Made by a program: the position numbers and the translations under genes. From the NCBI GenBank assembly GCA_030522415.1, contig CM060109.1, positions 21,934,661-21,998,660 of the forward strand: 64,000 bases of DNA. The letters are read 5' to 3'. The notes below the pieces were generated by a model. The model saw nothing but the letters and a program-made list of their open reading frames with translations. It was not told the origin of the DNA and ran no database searches. This stretch comes from Channallabes apus (taxonomy: Eukaryota; Chordata; Actinopteri; Siluriformes; Clariidae). How positions within the stretch are numbered: the stretch's first letter is position 1; every line of letters begins with the position of its first letter. Of the stretch, positions 35,047 through 46,995 are shown one piece after another.

Positions 35047-35646
35047 TAGTATGGCCGGATTGAGTTGTCTAGGATTATTGCGCGTTCGTGTGTTGGTTTA
35101 AAAGGCGATATGCATCGACAGTAGAAACACTGATCACAAGCCCTTCGATTGGTTGACGAAATGACAAAAGCACAAGCTAAATTTTTTTTGTAACACCTGT
35201 TATGCGCTGAAATGCTTCCCTGCCATGGATCCCCACCACACACACACACATAATCGCTATCAAATATTATATTAGAACATAATATGTGCATATGGTTTAC
35301 AAATTACATGATAAAGTAATATAAAATAAGAAATATGAAAATAAATATGTTGCATATGGAAAAATAGAAATATGAATATTTTTTTCAAAAACATGTATAC
35401 TTTTATATTGTTTATTTTATAATAAAATTCATTTTGTCCAATTTTTCATTATAAAAAAAATATTTTATTATATATATAAATATTTATTTGCATATTCATG
35501 ACGAACCCCTGAAAAATGTAAATGTGTTACAAAATAAACATTATACAAGAATTTGAATTAATGGTCTTGAGGGCTGTCTCGTGCCTAGAGTTTATTATAA
35601 TAATAAAAAAACTATTAATTTATGTTCTAATATAATATTTGATAGC

Positions 35647-35648
<2 letters not shown>

Positions 35649-35730
<82 letters not shown>
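35649..35730. repeat. (AT)n array
   Basis: About 40 AT units; homologous in position to the array at 27.46 kb. Confidence 0.9.
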
Positions 35731-35733
<3 letters not shown>

Positions 35734-36374
35734 TGCAAGATACTTTTCTTTCCCCACGTGAGTCAGTCCACGTCAGTCATGCACTTTAACCAATCAGATG
35801 TGACCTCACCATTTCAACCAATCATAACCCGGCAGGAGCGCAGCCTTAATCCTGTTTACATGAAATAAACCTGCTACCGAGCAGGTTCAAGCTTACGGAC
35901 ATGTTGCTATGACAGCAAATGCGAGATGAGCATCGAAGAATGAAACAATCCAAGATCAGGACAAATCCACAACAATCAAATCCAGCTAACTGAGTTAGCG
36001 ACGTACGAAGAACACCCCCCTGTTAAAGGGGCCTTTGTTTTGTCTGGTTATGTTCTGTTTTAGTTTGTTTAATTATAGTTGACCTTTTGGTTTCTGGAGA
36101 GTTAAGTTAAGTTTATATTTGTCTTAATTTAGTATGTCTCTGTGTCTCCTAGCAGGATTAGCCTCTAGCAGGATTAGCCTTTTGTGTTTGCCCTCATGTT
36201 TGAGTAAGCTCCCTTGCATGTTTAGTTCTTAGTCTGTATAAATACTAGAGATGTTCCGATACCATTTTTTCCCTCCCGATACCGATTCCGATACTTGGGC
36301 TCAGGGTATCGGCCGATACCGAGTACCGATCCGATACCTGGGTGTGTATCTGTACTGTGTGTATGTGTGTGTAT

Positions 36375-36389
36375 ATATATACATATATA

Positions 36390-36431
<42 letters not shown>

Positions 36432-36443
36432 TATGTATGTATG

Positions 36444-36530
<87 letters not shown>
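36375..36530. repeat. (AT)n arrays with (GTAT)n
   Basis: Long AT runs broken by a short GTAT stretch near 36430-36448. They create spurious Ile-Tyr open frames. Confidence 0.9.
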
Positions 36531-36535
<5 letters not shown>

Positions 36536-36564
36536 CTTTTTTAAGTAAAATACTACTAGCCCTG

Positions 36565-37059
36565 TGTAACGAGTTCGACCCTAAGTGCACGGGCGACACC
36601 ATGAAACACGGACACGAGGCGAGGTCTTACAGGAAAAAGGGTCATTTATTTAGAAAAATGGGGAAGGAAAGGATTAAAGGCTCTCTGCGGTCTTTTCCCC
36701 TTCGGCGGCAGGGATGCGAAGGCGGGCTCGACGCGGAAGTGAAGGTGCCGCTCGTTCACGCGCTCCTCTCGTGGAGATCAAAGGCGCCTTTTTTAAGTCT
36801 CTGGGGCGCATCACATCGCCCCGCTCTTGTGCCACTGTCTCTCATAAAATCCACCGCGTCGCAAAGTCCAGCTTCCCAACAGTCAGACCCTGAGCTACAC
36901 TTCCCACTGTGTTTTATAGCGGCGATAGCTCATGGGCCGTTGCCTGATTCTGCGGCCCTGCTGCTTCACATACCTAAAGGGGGGGGGAGGCCGCCTAACT
37001 AGTGAGCGAGGAGCAATATCAATTTGGGCGCACGCCCATCACAGGCGCACGCCATGACA
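36565..37059. mobile_element. Probable solo LTR in the hAT element
   Basis: A 495-bp GC-rich block starts TGTAACGAGTTCGACC and ends CACGCCATGACA, giving TG...CA ends. The 5-bp flanks are CCCTG and CTCTG (four of five match). No internal retroelement sequence is present, as expected after LTR-LTR recombination. Ends and flanks are inferred by eye. Confidence 0.55.
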
Positions 37060-37494
37060 CTCTGTAAGTAAGCTAAGCTAGCAAAGCTAGCGGGCATAAA
37101 TAGGTTATATTTAGGAAAATGGTATCAGATCGGTACGTGGACTCAAATACTCGCCGATTCCGATGCCAGATTTTTTTGTGGTATCGGCAGCATTTCCGAT
37201 ACCAGTATCGGAATCGGAACAACCCTAATAAATACTAACCAGTGCGCTACTAACCTTCTTAGATCTTAGTCTGTCTCCTCGTCTGTTTAGATCATAGACT
37301 GTTTAGCCACTAATCTTTTAGAGTTCTTGGTCTGTTTCATACCTAGTCTGCTGTGTACCTAGTCTGTTTGTCACTTGGGTCTCTGGCTACTAGCCTGTTT
37401 AGCAATTAATCTGTTTAGCCACTAGCTAGCTTAGCAGCTAATGTGCATAACAGCTAGTAGGCCTAGCCAAACCTGTCTTGTGTGTGTTTAGCCT

Positions 37495-38248
37495 AGGGCT
37501 GGGCAATATGGCTGAAAACTGTATCATGATATCAGTGTTTCATATCGATAATTATTGATATTTTTTATGACCCATTTAAAATAAGGACCAGGAGAAGAAT
37601 ATATTATATTTAAACATTTTTATTTTAAACTAAACCTTCATATGATCATAGTTCCATCAGTTATTAAGACAAATGTCAACAACTATGGAAAAATCAAATA
37701 ATTAAAATGTAAACAAGTCTAAAGTCACAATGAACTCTTAACAATTATCTCTTAACATTTAAGGTGCAAAATTAAAAGAAAATGTAAGAAATGCTAAATA
37801 AAGTGTAAAACGCATTGCACTATTTTATATTATCAGTGGTGTCAAAAGTATTCACATTCATTACTTGAGTAGAAGTATAGATACTAGGGTTCAAAAATAC
37901 TTCTTTAGAAGTTGAAATATCAAACCAAGCTTTGTACTTAAGTAAAAGTTTAAAAGTACTGGTTTCAGTATTTAGTGCAACTGAACATAATTATTTGAAG
38001 GTTGACTTTTTTTTGTATTAAAAACACTTCTTTTATTGGTCGGATGAAATGCAAATTTTTTGAGATAGGGATTTTGGGTTTTCATGAGCTGTACGCCACA
38101 ATCATCAATATTAAAACAATAAAAGGCTTGAACTACTTCAGTTGTGTGTAATGAATCTAAAATATATGAAAGTCTAATGTTTATCAGTACATTACAGAAA
38201 ATAATGAACTTTATCACAATATGCTAATTTTTTGAGAAGGACCTGTAT
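37495..38248. mobile_element. Patchwork of three transposon fragments
   Basis: 37495-37833 begins TAGGGCTGGGCAATATGG, a hAT-type fish repeat end. 37834 to about 38028 begins CAGTGGTGTCAAAAGTATTC, the same end as the complete element at 39572. From 38029 to 38248 is the inverted Tc1/mariner end that finishes at gagaaggacctg. Each fragment lacks its partner end. Confidence 0.65.
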
Positions 38249-39159
38249 AGTCCCTTGTGTTAGTCCTCTAGTCTGTTTAGTGTGTCTTGTCTCATCCGGT
38301 TTGTATCCCAGGTCTGTGGGTATTACTGGTTGTGTAATCCCTAGTCTGTGTATTACAGTAGTTGATTATTTGGTTTTGTTTATAGCTCGCTCCAAAGTAA
38401 AGCCAACTTCCTTTGTTCTTAGTCTTTTTTAGTAATAAACCAAACCTTCACCTCATCCCCTCTGTGTCTATGCCTTACCACACCTCAGCCCACAGTCCAA
38501 CATCTAACAATTCAAGACAATAAATAGAGCCTAATATTTTTAGTCATGTAGCATGGGGGGTCTTATCGGTAGCAACCCCATGAATTTGAGTTATATTGCT
38601 TTCATAAAATAGTATAAACTACCAATACAATGTTTTTGAAGACACCAGACTTAGTTTTTTTATGTTTAATTATTCAGATTTAGTTTTTTCCGTCAAACGT
38701 TGCCACTGGAAAAAAAAAAACAGCACCCCCTCCCAAAAAGTACTTACATCATCACTGTGTAGCCTCTCCTCTTTCTGTATATTAGCACCTGATAACTTTG
38801 GTCTTCAGCGTCTTTAAAAGAAGAAATTTTAACAAGACTAATACCCAAAGGTCTTCATATAGTGATTTTACAAGGTTATATAGACAACGTAGAATGGAGA
38901 AAAAAAAAACATTTGGGTCTCAAGGTTAACCTGATTGAGCCATCTCTACCATTCAGTTGAGGTATGCTATCCTAAAAAAGTTGCTATATTCCACTGTGTC
39001 TTTAACATTATGCCTTTTAGTTGCTTTGTAAAATACAACAAAGTGCATGTAATCATGAAATATAATTGTATATTTTTTTGCTATATAAAATATTTTTTTA
39101 TTTATTAATGTAATTATTATTAAAGGATTTTACTTTATTTACTTAGAAAAATATTTTTT
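38249..39159. other. Intergenic stretch, no gene seen
   Basis: 38250-38520 is rich in tagtctgtttag-like words and ends near aataaaccaaaccttcacct; it looks like a degraded LTR or other retroposon continued from 37.24 kb. The rest is AT-rich and unassigned. Confidence 0.45.
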
Positions 39160-40200
39160 AAAGCAGATCAAGAATACAGACTGGACCAGAGAAATTCAGC
39201 CAGAGACTGACTACCATCAAGTGTTCCACAAAGCGTTATAGGAGATCTCTTCTCCCAACGGCCATAAAATTATACAACTCTTCTCTGTAACATGTACACT
39301 ATGCGGATATTCACTGTCATTAACAATAAGACAATATTACATACCTGTATTAATATTTTAATAATACAATATGTAATACAATATTACAGATACAGTAACA
39401 ATACAATATTACATACCTGTATTAATTTGTGCAATATTTACCAGTGCTCTTGAGTCATACTGAACATTCTCAAGTGTTAAATCTGATACCTGTATAATTT
39501 GTGCAATATCTTTCCTTTTTCCCTCCAATGTGCAATATCTGTATTTTAAATTTTGTTTAGTGTGCAATAAGCAGTGGTGTCAAAAGTATTCACATTCATT
39601 ACTTGAGTAGAAGTATAGATACTAGGGTTCAAAAATACTTCTTTAGAAGTTGAAGTATCAACCCAAGCTTTTTACTTAAGTAAAAGTTTAAAAGTACTGG
39701 TTTCAAAACTACTTAAAGTATAAAAGTAAAAGTACCGTGAGGGGGGAAAAAAGCATTAAGGTCTCGCTTTCTGATCATGCAACGGGGGGGGGGGGTGTCG
39801 TTGTACGCGTTCTGATCATGTGACGAGGGGGGGGGGCGTTGTGCGCGTTCTGATCATAAAAATAGAGTAACGAGGCTGTTTTTAAAAAGTAAGGAGTAGA
39901 AAGTACAGATAATTGCTTAAAAATGTAAGGAGTAGAAGTAAAAAGTCGGCTGAAAAATAATTACTCCAGTAAAGTATAGATACCCAAAATTTCTACTTAA
40001 GTAAGGTAACGAAGTATTTGTACTTCGTTACTTGACACCTCTGGCAATAAGGTACTTTTATTTATTATTATTTATTATTTCATCCCTATTTATAACTCTT
40101 TCCTTTTCTACTGGATAACAACTGTGAGCAAGTAACCAAGAATAATCAATTTCCTTCTGGGATTAATAAAGTTCTTTGAATTTGAATCTTGAAAAAAAAA
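39160..40200 (+). pseudogene. L2/Rex-like LINE 3' end
   Basis: 39225-39290 encodes KRYRRSLLPTAIKLYNSSL followed by a stop (39288-39290), the C-terminus typical of fish L2/Rex-type polymerase proteins. A 3' untranslated region and a tail ttctttgaatttgaatcttg plus A-run (to 40200) follow. A hAT element is inserted at 39572-40043. Severely 5'-truncated. Confidence 0.75.
39572..40043. mobile_element. Complete hAT MITE, 472 bp, with 8-bp target duplication
   Basis: Inverted ends CAGTGGTGTCAAAAGTA and TACTTGACACCTCTG, flanked by GCAATAAG at 39564-39571 and 40044-40051. The interior has long G-runs near 39785-39835. It has no coding capacity. Confidence 0.92.
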
Positions 40201-40542
40201 ATCCCTTGCTTCTCTTAGTGAGGATGTCAAAGGGTTAACTAGTGTTGACTTAGTTAGAATTAACGGGCCAACATTGCGCTAATAAAAATTATGTAACCAA
40301 TTCACTTGCCTTTTTCTTCCTTTCCCTTACTCTGAGGTCATCCTATAATCAGTCATAACATAATGATCACCAAGTCCAGCAAGTACTATTTTACCATCAA
40401 AACGGCTCTGACCATCGAGGCATGGACTCCATTAGACCTGTGAAGATGTGCTGTGGTACAATACTGTATCTGTCATTAGCAGTTCCGTTAAATCCTGTAA
40501 GTTGTGAGATGGGGCTTCCACAGATTGGAATTGATTTTCAGG

Positions 40543-40740
40543 GGACAGGGGTAGCTCAGTAGTTAAGGCACTGGACTACGGTTCGGAAGATCCCAGGTTC
40601 AAACCCCACAACCACCAAGTTGCCATTGTTGGGCCCTTGAGCAAGGCCCTTAACCCTCAATTGCTCAGATGTATAATGAGATAAAAATGTAAGTCGCTCT
40701 GGATAAGAGCGTCTGCCAAATGCCTAAATGTAAAATGTAA
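40543..40740 (+). repeat. tRNA-derived SINE with 9-bp target duplication
   Basis: The tRNA-like head gggtagctcagtagttaagg ... aggttcaaaccccac is followed by gggcccttgagcaaggccct and the tail AAGTCGCTCTGGATAAGAGC. It is flanked by ATTTTCAGG at 40534-40542 and 40741-40749. Confidence 0.85.
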
Positions 40741-40749
40741 ATTTTCAGG

Positions 40750-41780
40750 CACACCCCACAGACACACGATTATCTGGAGAATTTGGAAGCTGAGTCAACA
40801 CCTTAAACTTGTTGTGCTCCTCAAACCATGTTTAAATATTTTTTTCAGTGTTGCCGGGAACATTTCTGCTGAAAGACGTCACTGCCATCAGGGTACATCA
40901 TTTCCAAGTAGGGGTGTATTTGGTCTGCAAAAAAATTTAGACAGGTGGTATGTGTCAAAGTAACATCCACATGGCTGGTCTATTATGATGTGAAAGAAAA
41001 TGTGATTTACCTGACCAGGCCACCTTCTTCCACTGCGCATCCAGTTCTGATATATACCCATTGTAGGCACTTTTGCTTGTAGACAAAGGTCAGCATGGGC
41101 ACACAGACCACTCTGTAGCTACACAGCACCATACTGTACATCACAAACTGTGATACACTGTGTTCCAACAACCTTCTGTTGGAACCAGCATTAACGTTTA
41201 CAACAGTTTGATCTACTAGCACTTCTATTGGTTCAGACTAGCCTTAGCAACCCATGTGCATGTCGGTTGACTGGTTTTCCTTCCTTGGACCCCTTTTGGT
41301 AGACCCTGACCACTGCAGACCAGGAACATCCCGCAAGAGCTACAGTTTTGGATTTGCTCTGGCCCAGTCGGCTACACATCATAACTTTTTTGAAAGGCAC
41401 TTATATACTTATACATGCCCATTTTTTTCTGCTTCCAACATATCAACATCAGGGACAAAATGTTCCCTTGCTGCCTAATACCACCCACCCACTATGTATT
41501 CCAGATGCCACTGTAATGAGATAATGTCATTCACTTCACCTGTCAGTGGTCATACAAAAAGCTTCACTAGATAATTGAAATATGTACAGTAAATAGTAAA
41601 AGATCAGGGTGGCATCCCGAACACATGGCTGAGTTGTTGAATTGTTGACTATGGATAGTCATCCTACTGTATGTCAGGGCCAGAACCAAAGCAGAAATAT
41701 TCCTTTATGTCAAATTGTGAGAACAAATGCTGCTACAGTGAGAAACTCTGTAAAGAAAAGTTATTGTACTGTTGATTTCC
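40750..41780. other. Unique-looking sequence upstream of ABI3BP
   Basis: No gene or repeat end could be assigned. Short open frames (41007-41222, 41254-41478) show no recognised domain. Confidence 0.5.
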
Positions 41781-41786
41781 CGTCAT

Positions 41787-41855
41787 GTAAAATCTATTGA
41801 ACATTTATTGTATGTTTGTATTTTAAAGATACAATGAATGTTCAATAGATTTTAC
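41787..41855. repeat. 69-nt hairpin upstream of ABI3BP
   Basis: Two 26-base arms, from gtaaaatctattgaacattt and its complement aatgttcaatagattttac, pair with about one mismatch around a 17-base loop. Size and pairing resemble a miRNA precursor or a MITE remnant. Confidence 0.7.
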
Positions 41856-41991
41856 AGCACTGTAAAAGGCTTTACAGGCTTGCAAAATGGGTTCCAAATG
41901 GGGTGTAAAAGAATTATAGCAGTCTGTGGGAAGAGTATAGAATGGACTGATAGAGAGAGAGGATGTGGGTGTGTCTGTGTTCCTCTGTGTG

Positions 41992-41994
<3 letters not shown>

Positions 41995-42044
<50 letters not shown>
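41995..42044 (+). repeat. (GA)n array near the ABI3BP 5' end
   Basis: About 25 GA units, about 300 bases before the ABI3BP start codon, possibly within its promoter region. Confidence 0.9.
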
Positions 42045-42046
<2 letters not shown>

Positions 42047-42340
42047 CATATCACATATAACTTTGACAACATGTGTGACATCAGAGGTTACCTCCCCCAA
42101 GCTTGTCCACTAGAGATGGTCTGGTCACAAGAAAAACCTTTCAGAACCCAGCCATAATATGCACAGTCCTTTCCAAGACGCACATGTATATGCTTATTCG
42201 CAGGCACATGTGTGAACACTGAGTTAAAAGAGGGTGTAAGACGAGCCTTAGAGCTGAGCAGACGTTTAGTGCTGAGGAATCAGAGTGGACGACTGTGGAC
42301 AGCCCTGAGCTTTAGTGACCCACTGAATGAAGGGAACAGC

Positions 42341-42410
42341 ATGTCAGTCTTCCTGCTCATCCTCATCCTCAGCGAGGTCCTGCTCCCCAACCTCACCTGT
42401 GCATCCAGAG
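42341..42410 (+). CDS. abi3bp: ABI3BP exon 1: start and signal peptide
   Basis: ATG at 42341 (context aacagcATGT) followed by [20 protein letters not shown] and ASR; donor CCAGAG|gtacag, phase 1. It is hydrophobic with a plausible cleavage after TCA or ASR. 5' untranslated sequence extends upstream for an unknown length. Confidence 0.85.
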
Positions 42411-45400
42411 GTACAGTACACTGTGTTGTTTACTGTTAGCTACAACTGTTCTCAGCTATGGAAAACAGACTAGGATTTTAAATATGTTAAAAGAGCTGCA
42501 GGTTTATGATTTGGTGCTTTACCCAGGATCACAATATACTGTAAAACAACAAAAGTACATGTTGCTTGAAAGTACTATTAATTCTGGTAAATCGAATTTT
42601 GGATGCTAGAATGTGTTTAATTTTATAAACAACTCAACATAATTGTAACAATATTATTTATGGCTTTATGTAGATCAGAATCTAATGGCTCAGAATTTGT
42701 CAATGAACTTATGCACTCTTCTTTTATTTGCTTTGTTTGGCCCAGTTTTTGTCTCTTGTGCTTAACTGACTCCAGCATGCAGAGGAAACATGCATGCCAT
42801 TAAATGAAATAAATTTGCCTCAGATTGTTTATGAAGCATGTTCAAAACAAAAGACTTATGAACATAACATTATGTTATTATTAGTGTCCATTTGGTTATT
42901 AGTTATGTTAGTGCAAAATGGAACTGATTTCTTTTGGACGTCCCTTCAGTTCTCACCAGTTATCAATAACTGAAATAGCTATTTATGGAGTGTTTCTTTG
43001 GAAGAGGTGCTGAAGTGTGAGGAGATGGCCATCAGCTTCAACCAAAACAGTCTGATCTAAAAACTAAGCTATGGTGTATTTTTCCATTGGTCCTGCTTTC
43101 TCCTCAGCTTTCTTTCCATTTGAAAAGTCTTGTATCCTGTGCAATTGTACATAATCCTGGTGCAATTTCTTTTGGAGTACACCATTACCTAATCATTGTT
43201 GGATCTTGACAACATGTATCCCGCCTTGTTGAAACTGACCTAAGCTTGACAGGCGAATTTCCAGCCGTAGATTAAGACTAGGCCTTGGCTAAATGGCACT
43301 GTTTCAGGAAATTGAGACTCTTCACTTGCAGGCCTCTTAAATACAAAAATAGACAAAAGGAAATAATTGCCACTATATCTTTAAGAAGATAGTTTTCCAA
43401 TTGAGTATGATAATAAAAATCATGTGCTGGTGGGAGTGGTCTTTTCCAGGATGAGAACCACAGAGGAGAAAGTAATTCGGAACGATTTCTTAACTATTAA
43501 AATAAGTTAAAACATATGTTATTCCCCCTCACATACCCAGAATCTTAATCCAAATGATGACAACATGCAGAAATCATGGAGAACTTCCATTTCTTGTGTC
43601 ACTGATTCTGATTTTCTGTCTGAAAGCTATCATTCCTGTAGAAGTCTCTTCAATCAAAGCCAAAATGAACCTGCAATAAGATGCAGATGGTGATGCGCTA
43701 CAAGTCTACTTTCTCAACTAAGAACTTATTTAAATATAACAAATGTCGCAGAGCAAATTTGTTTCTACACTAAACATCCCAAAATGTCATTATAGAGGTG
43801 GAGGTGAACATGTAGCATGTCTAGGTATAACAGAAGGTCTTTGCTTGCAGTGATGTAGTGCTGAGCCAGAGGTGCTGTGCTGGGCCAGAAGAGAATCTAC
43901 TTTAATATTTGTGATGCACTTGCACCTACACATTTGCCTAAGGCAAAAAGCACTCTAAGAATGAACCAGTACTTTTCGTGTGTTTATCTACTGTATTTGA
44001 GACCGTAGGTCTGTCTGCTTTTGCTATGCTTAGTCCAGCAATCTTGATCTCTAGTTGTCATGATGATTTAAATTTTTTTTAATCCATGTGGAATCTAAAT
44101 ATCATCCTACATTTTATCTAGCATTTAGTAAACAGGGTAAAAGAAATACCTAATAAAGTTATAATAAAGAATAAAGTTAACCTCTGGGGAAAGAAAGTAT
44201 ACTGTATATGTTAAAATGAGGCAAAAGATCAAGATCAAAACATACAGGTAAGGCTAATTATGTTTTCAAATAGAGTGAATATAGGCAGGGAATGTAATTG
44301 TACTGTAAATTATTACAGTAAATAATAGAGTATGTGAGTGTGTGCATGTTTGTGCCCTGTGATGGATTGGACCCCATCCAGATTGTATCCCGACTTGTAC
44401 GCCAAGGCCCTGGGATTAACTCCAGGCCTCCCTGCTCCTATATTTACCCCTACTTCATCAATGTCTATAACCAAACATGTAAAGGAATTTTCTTCAAAAA
44501 GCTTAGACTTGGCTCATGGAAAAAGTCTTTTAGAGAAAACAGATGATAAAAGTTATATCAACAGTACCCCTTCAAATTTCATGCACAAGTCTTTACACAA
44601 AAGGATGTAGATGTCTAAAATTTTACTTTATAAATACAATTGCGATTTAGGCCCATGGTGCTTGGCCTTAAAAAAAAAATCAAAAATAAAATCTTGACTG
44701 TTGTGACTGTTCACACACAAACACTTTTCCACACACAGTCTTGACTTTTCATGTTTCATTACTCAGGCATCGCTCCAATGCACCTGACTAATGCCTTAGG
44801 AGATGCCCGGAGATGGGCCTGAGCTAGCTACAAACTAACCAAAAGCCAATTTGCATGCTTTGGAGCTGCCAAGAATTTCCTTCTGTCTTACACACATCAT
44901 TTCTTTCCTGCAGTAACGCGCACGTTCCACTAATCAAATAATAAAAGCTGACCACAAGGCTATACTTCAAATCCATTTCTAAGATGTTTGATTTTCATTT
45001 ATTATTCTTGTCTTTACTAGTGACTGTTTTAGGTTCAAGAGTGGTGCTTTAAATGTCTGTGGCCCAGATTCACATGTCTGTCCTGTTAATGGTTGTTTTG
45101 GTGGTATTGCCCATGTAGTTGTTGGATAGAACTAAATCTGGCGTGAAACTGTGGAACTGTTGATCCACAGCCGTGTTGAAAATTCTAGCAAACTGTAAAG
45201 CATTAACATATCCCATTAAATTGGGAAAAAAAGTGTACTCTTGTGAGGACAACCAACCTGCAGGCGTATTATAATATTTTCTCTGTGGCAACAGCATAAA
45301 AACACATTGTTCTCTGATACTGTAAATGCCCTGCCAGAATCAAAGTCAATTAATGCTCTGTAGGTTTTGGCTATTAAAAGCCTTGATGTCATATTGAGGC

Positions 45401-46930
45401 TTATTCTTCCACTGAGGAGGCCAATGGCTTAGACAAAAATAATAGATTCTCTCTTTATTCCTGGTCTTTGTGTAATATTTGGTTTATATTCCATTCATAG
45501 TGCGCAGGCAAGCGACAAAGGTTCGGATCAGTGCTCTAGGAGACACCATCATGCTGAGGTTCCTGGAGCCACACAGAGAAACTAAACTGGAGGGATATAT
45601 TCTGGGATACGGAAGCAGTTTGTTCTCCAAGCAGTTAATTAAACTCCCTGATGACGGGGAACCATATGAAACTGAAATTGGTAAAGCTTTCAGATACTCC
45701 ATTTGACAGGCTCTCTCTAGCTGTCTTGCTCTCTCTGACTTTCTGTTTTGCTCTTTCAGACGCTGAACCAAAATATCTTGTTGCAGTTCAGCCAGTCAAT
45801 GAAGAACAGGTGAAGAAACAGTGCACAGGTAAACAATAGCACTGTAACTTTATACCAAGCGCTAATAAAGACATAGTATTGTAATCATGCATAGCCTGCT
45901 GTGAAGCTACAGTATACTGTCCAAAAAGGGGTTTCAAAAGGGTTCAATTATCGGACTTTATCAAGCAAAGAAAACAACTAGGGAGATTTTAAATTAATGG
46001 AATTAGGTTAATAATCCTTCAATGCTTTATTAAAACCTGGAAGAGTGCTGAATCATCAGTTTCCAGGAAGAAATGTGGTTGAAAACGACATTGGGTCATG
46101 AATGGAGAGCCGTTAAGGCTTGGTGAAGTTGCATCGTAAAAATATCGACAGTTGAAATCACAGCTATATTTAATAGTGAAAGCAAAAGCATTTCCACACA
46201 CGCAATGTGTTGGGAACTGACAGGATTGTGAAACAAATGTGTGCTCATAAGAAAACTACTTGGTCATGAGGCCGATTAGGATAAGAGTCTTTAATCTTTT
46301 TAGGGAGCATAAAGATTGGACAAGAACATGTGTTCTGATGAATCCAGATTGACCCTGTTTCAGAGCGATGGACGGATTGGGGCAGGAAGGGAAGCGCATG
46401 AAGCGATGCACCTACTGTATTATGACCTGGGGTTGCTTCAGTTGGTCAGGTCTCGGCTCAGCAACTTTATGTATCAATAAAATGAAGTCATCTGTTGACC
46501 TTAATGTACTGAACTGCCAGGATGTGAATTTAAAGCACTGAGCTGTTTGACACTATTGCTTTTATATGCATTCACATAAATGAAGGGAACGTGCTGATAC
46601 ATTTTAAATCTACAGGAAAGGAGTCTCTGGAAAAGCCTCTGCATCTGGTGATTGGCACTGTGTCCCCGACCTCAGTTATGCTGTCCTGGGCCACACTGCT
46701 AAACACCCTTTCCACTGAAACAAACCTGGATGACTGCACGGATGACGGGTGAGACTGCATGTTTATATTGTGCATGTCTGCTTTCTCTACGTTGGATAAG
46801 AACGTTAATACTCTGCCAGATGTTTGGTCATATTTTTAACAGAAGACATGGAGCAGTACCAGTATGTAGAAGAGCCAAAACTATCAGAGTCCCAGTCCTA
46901 ATACTCACATAGCTGAAAGCCAGGAATATG

Positions 46931-46995
<65 letters not shown>

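Larger units (their letters stand above)
33382..36019 (-). mobile_element. Harbinger-like element, copy 2, inverted, with 3-bp target duplication
   Basis: It is bounded by GGGGGTGTTCTTCGTACG and its complement CGTACGAAGAACACCCCC and flanked by CTG at 33379-33381 and 36020-36022. Its interior matches 27240-29359 in reverse orientation (gatgcatatcgccttttaaa, the AT array, and ggttatgattggttga reversed). A CACYG-ended element is inserted at 33487-35046. There is no transposase frame. Confidence 0.78.
36246..37227. mobile_element. hAT element with 8-bp target duplication, hosting an LTR
   Basis: The ends TAGAGATGTTCCGATACC and GGAACAACCCTA are inverted, flanked by ATAAATAC at 36238-36245 and 37228-37235. 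Subterminal regions repeat ccgatacc motifs. The middle holds AT arrays (36375-36530) and a GC-rich LTR-like insertion. There is no transposase frame. Confidence 0.85.

Noticed and set aside
36433..37002. 189-codon plus-strand frame
   Set aside because: Its first part is (AT)n reading as Ile-Tyr and its second part reads through the probable LTR; no domain is present.
42208..42340. Upstream extension of the ABI3BP start
   Set aside because: The frame is open upstream but starts only from a GTG; the ATG at 42341 has a good context and is followed directly by a signal peptide.
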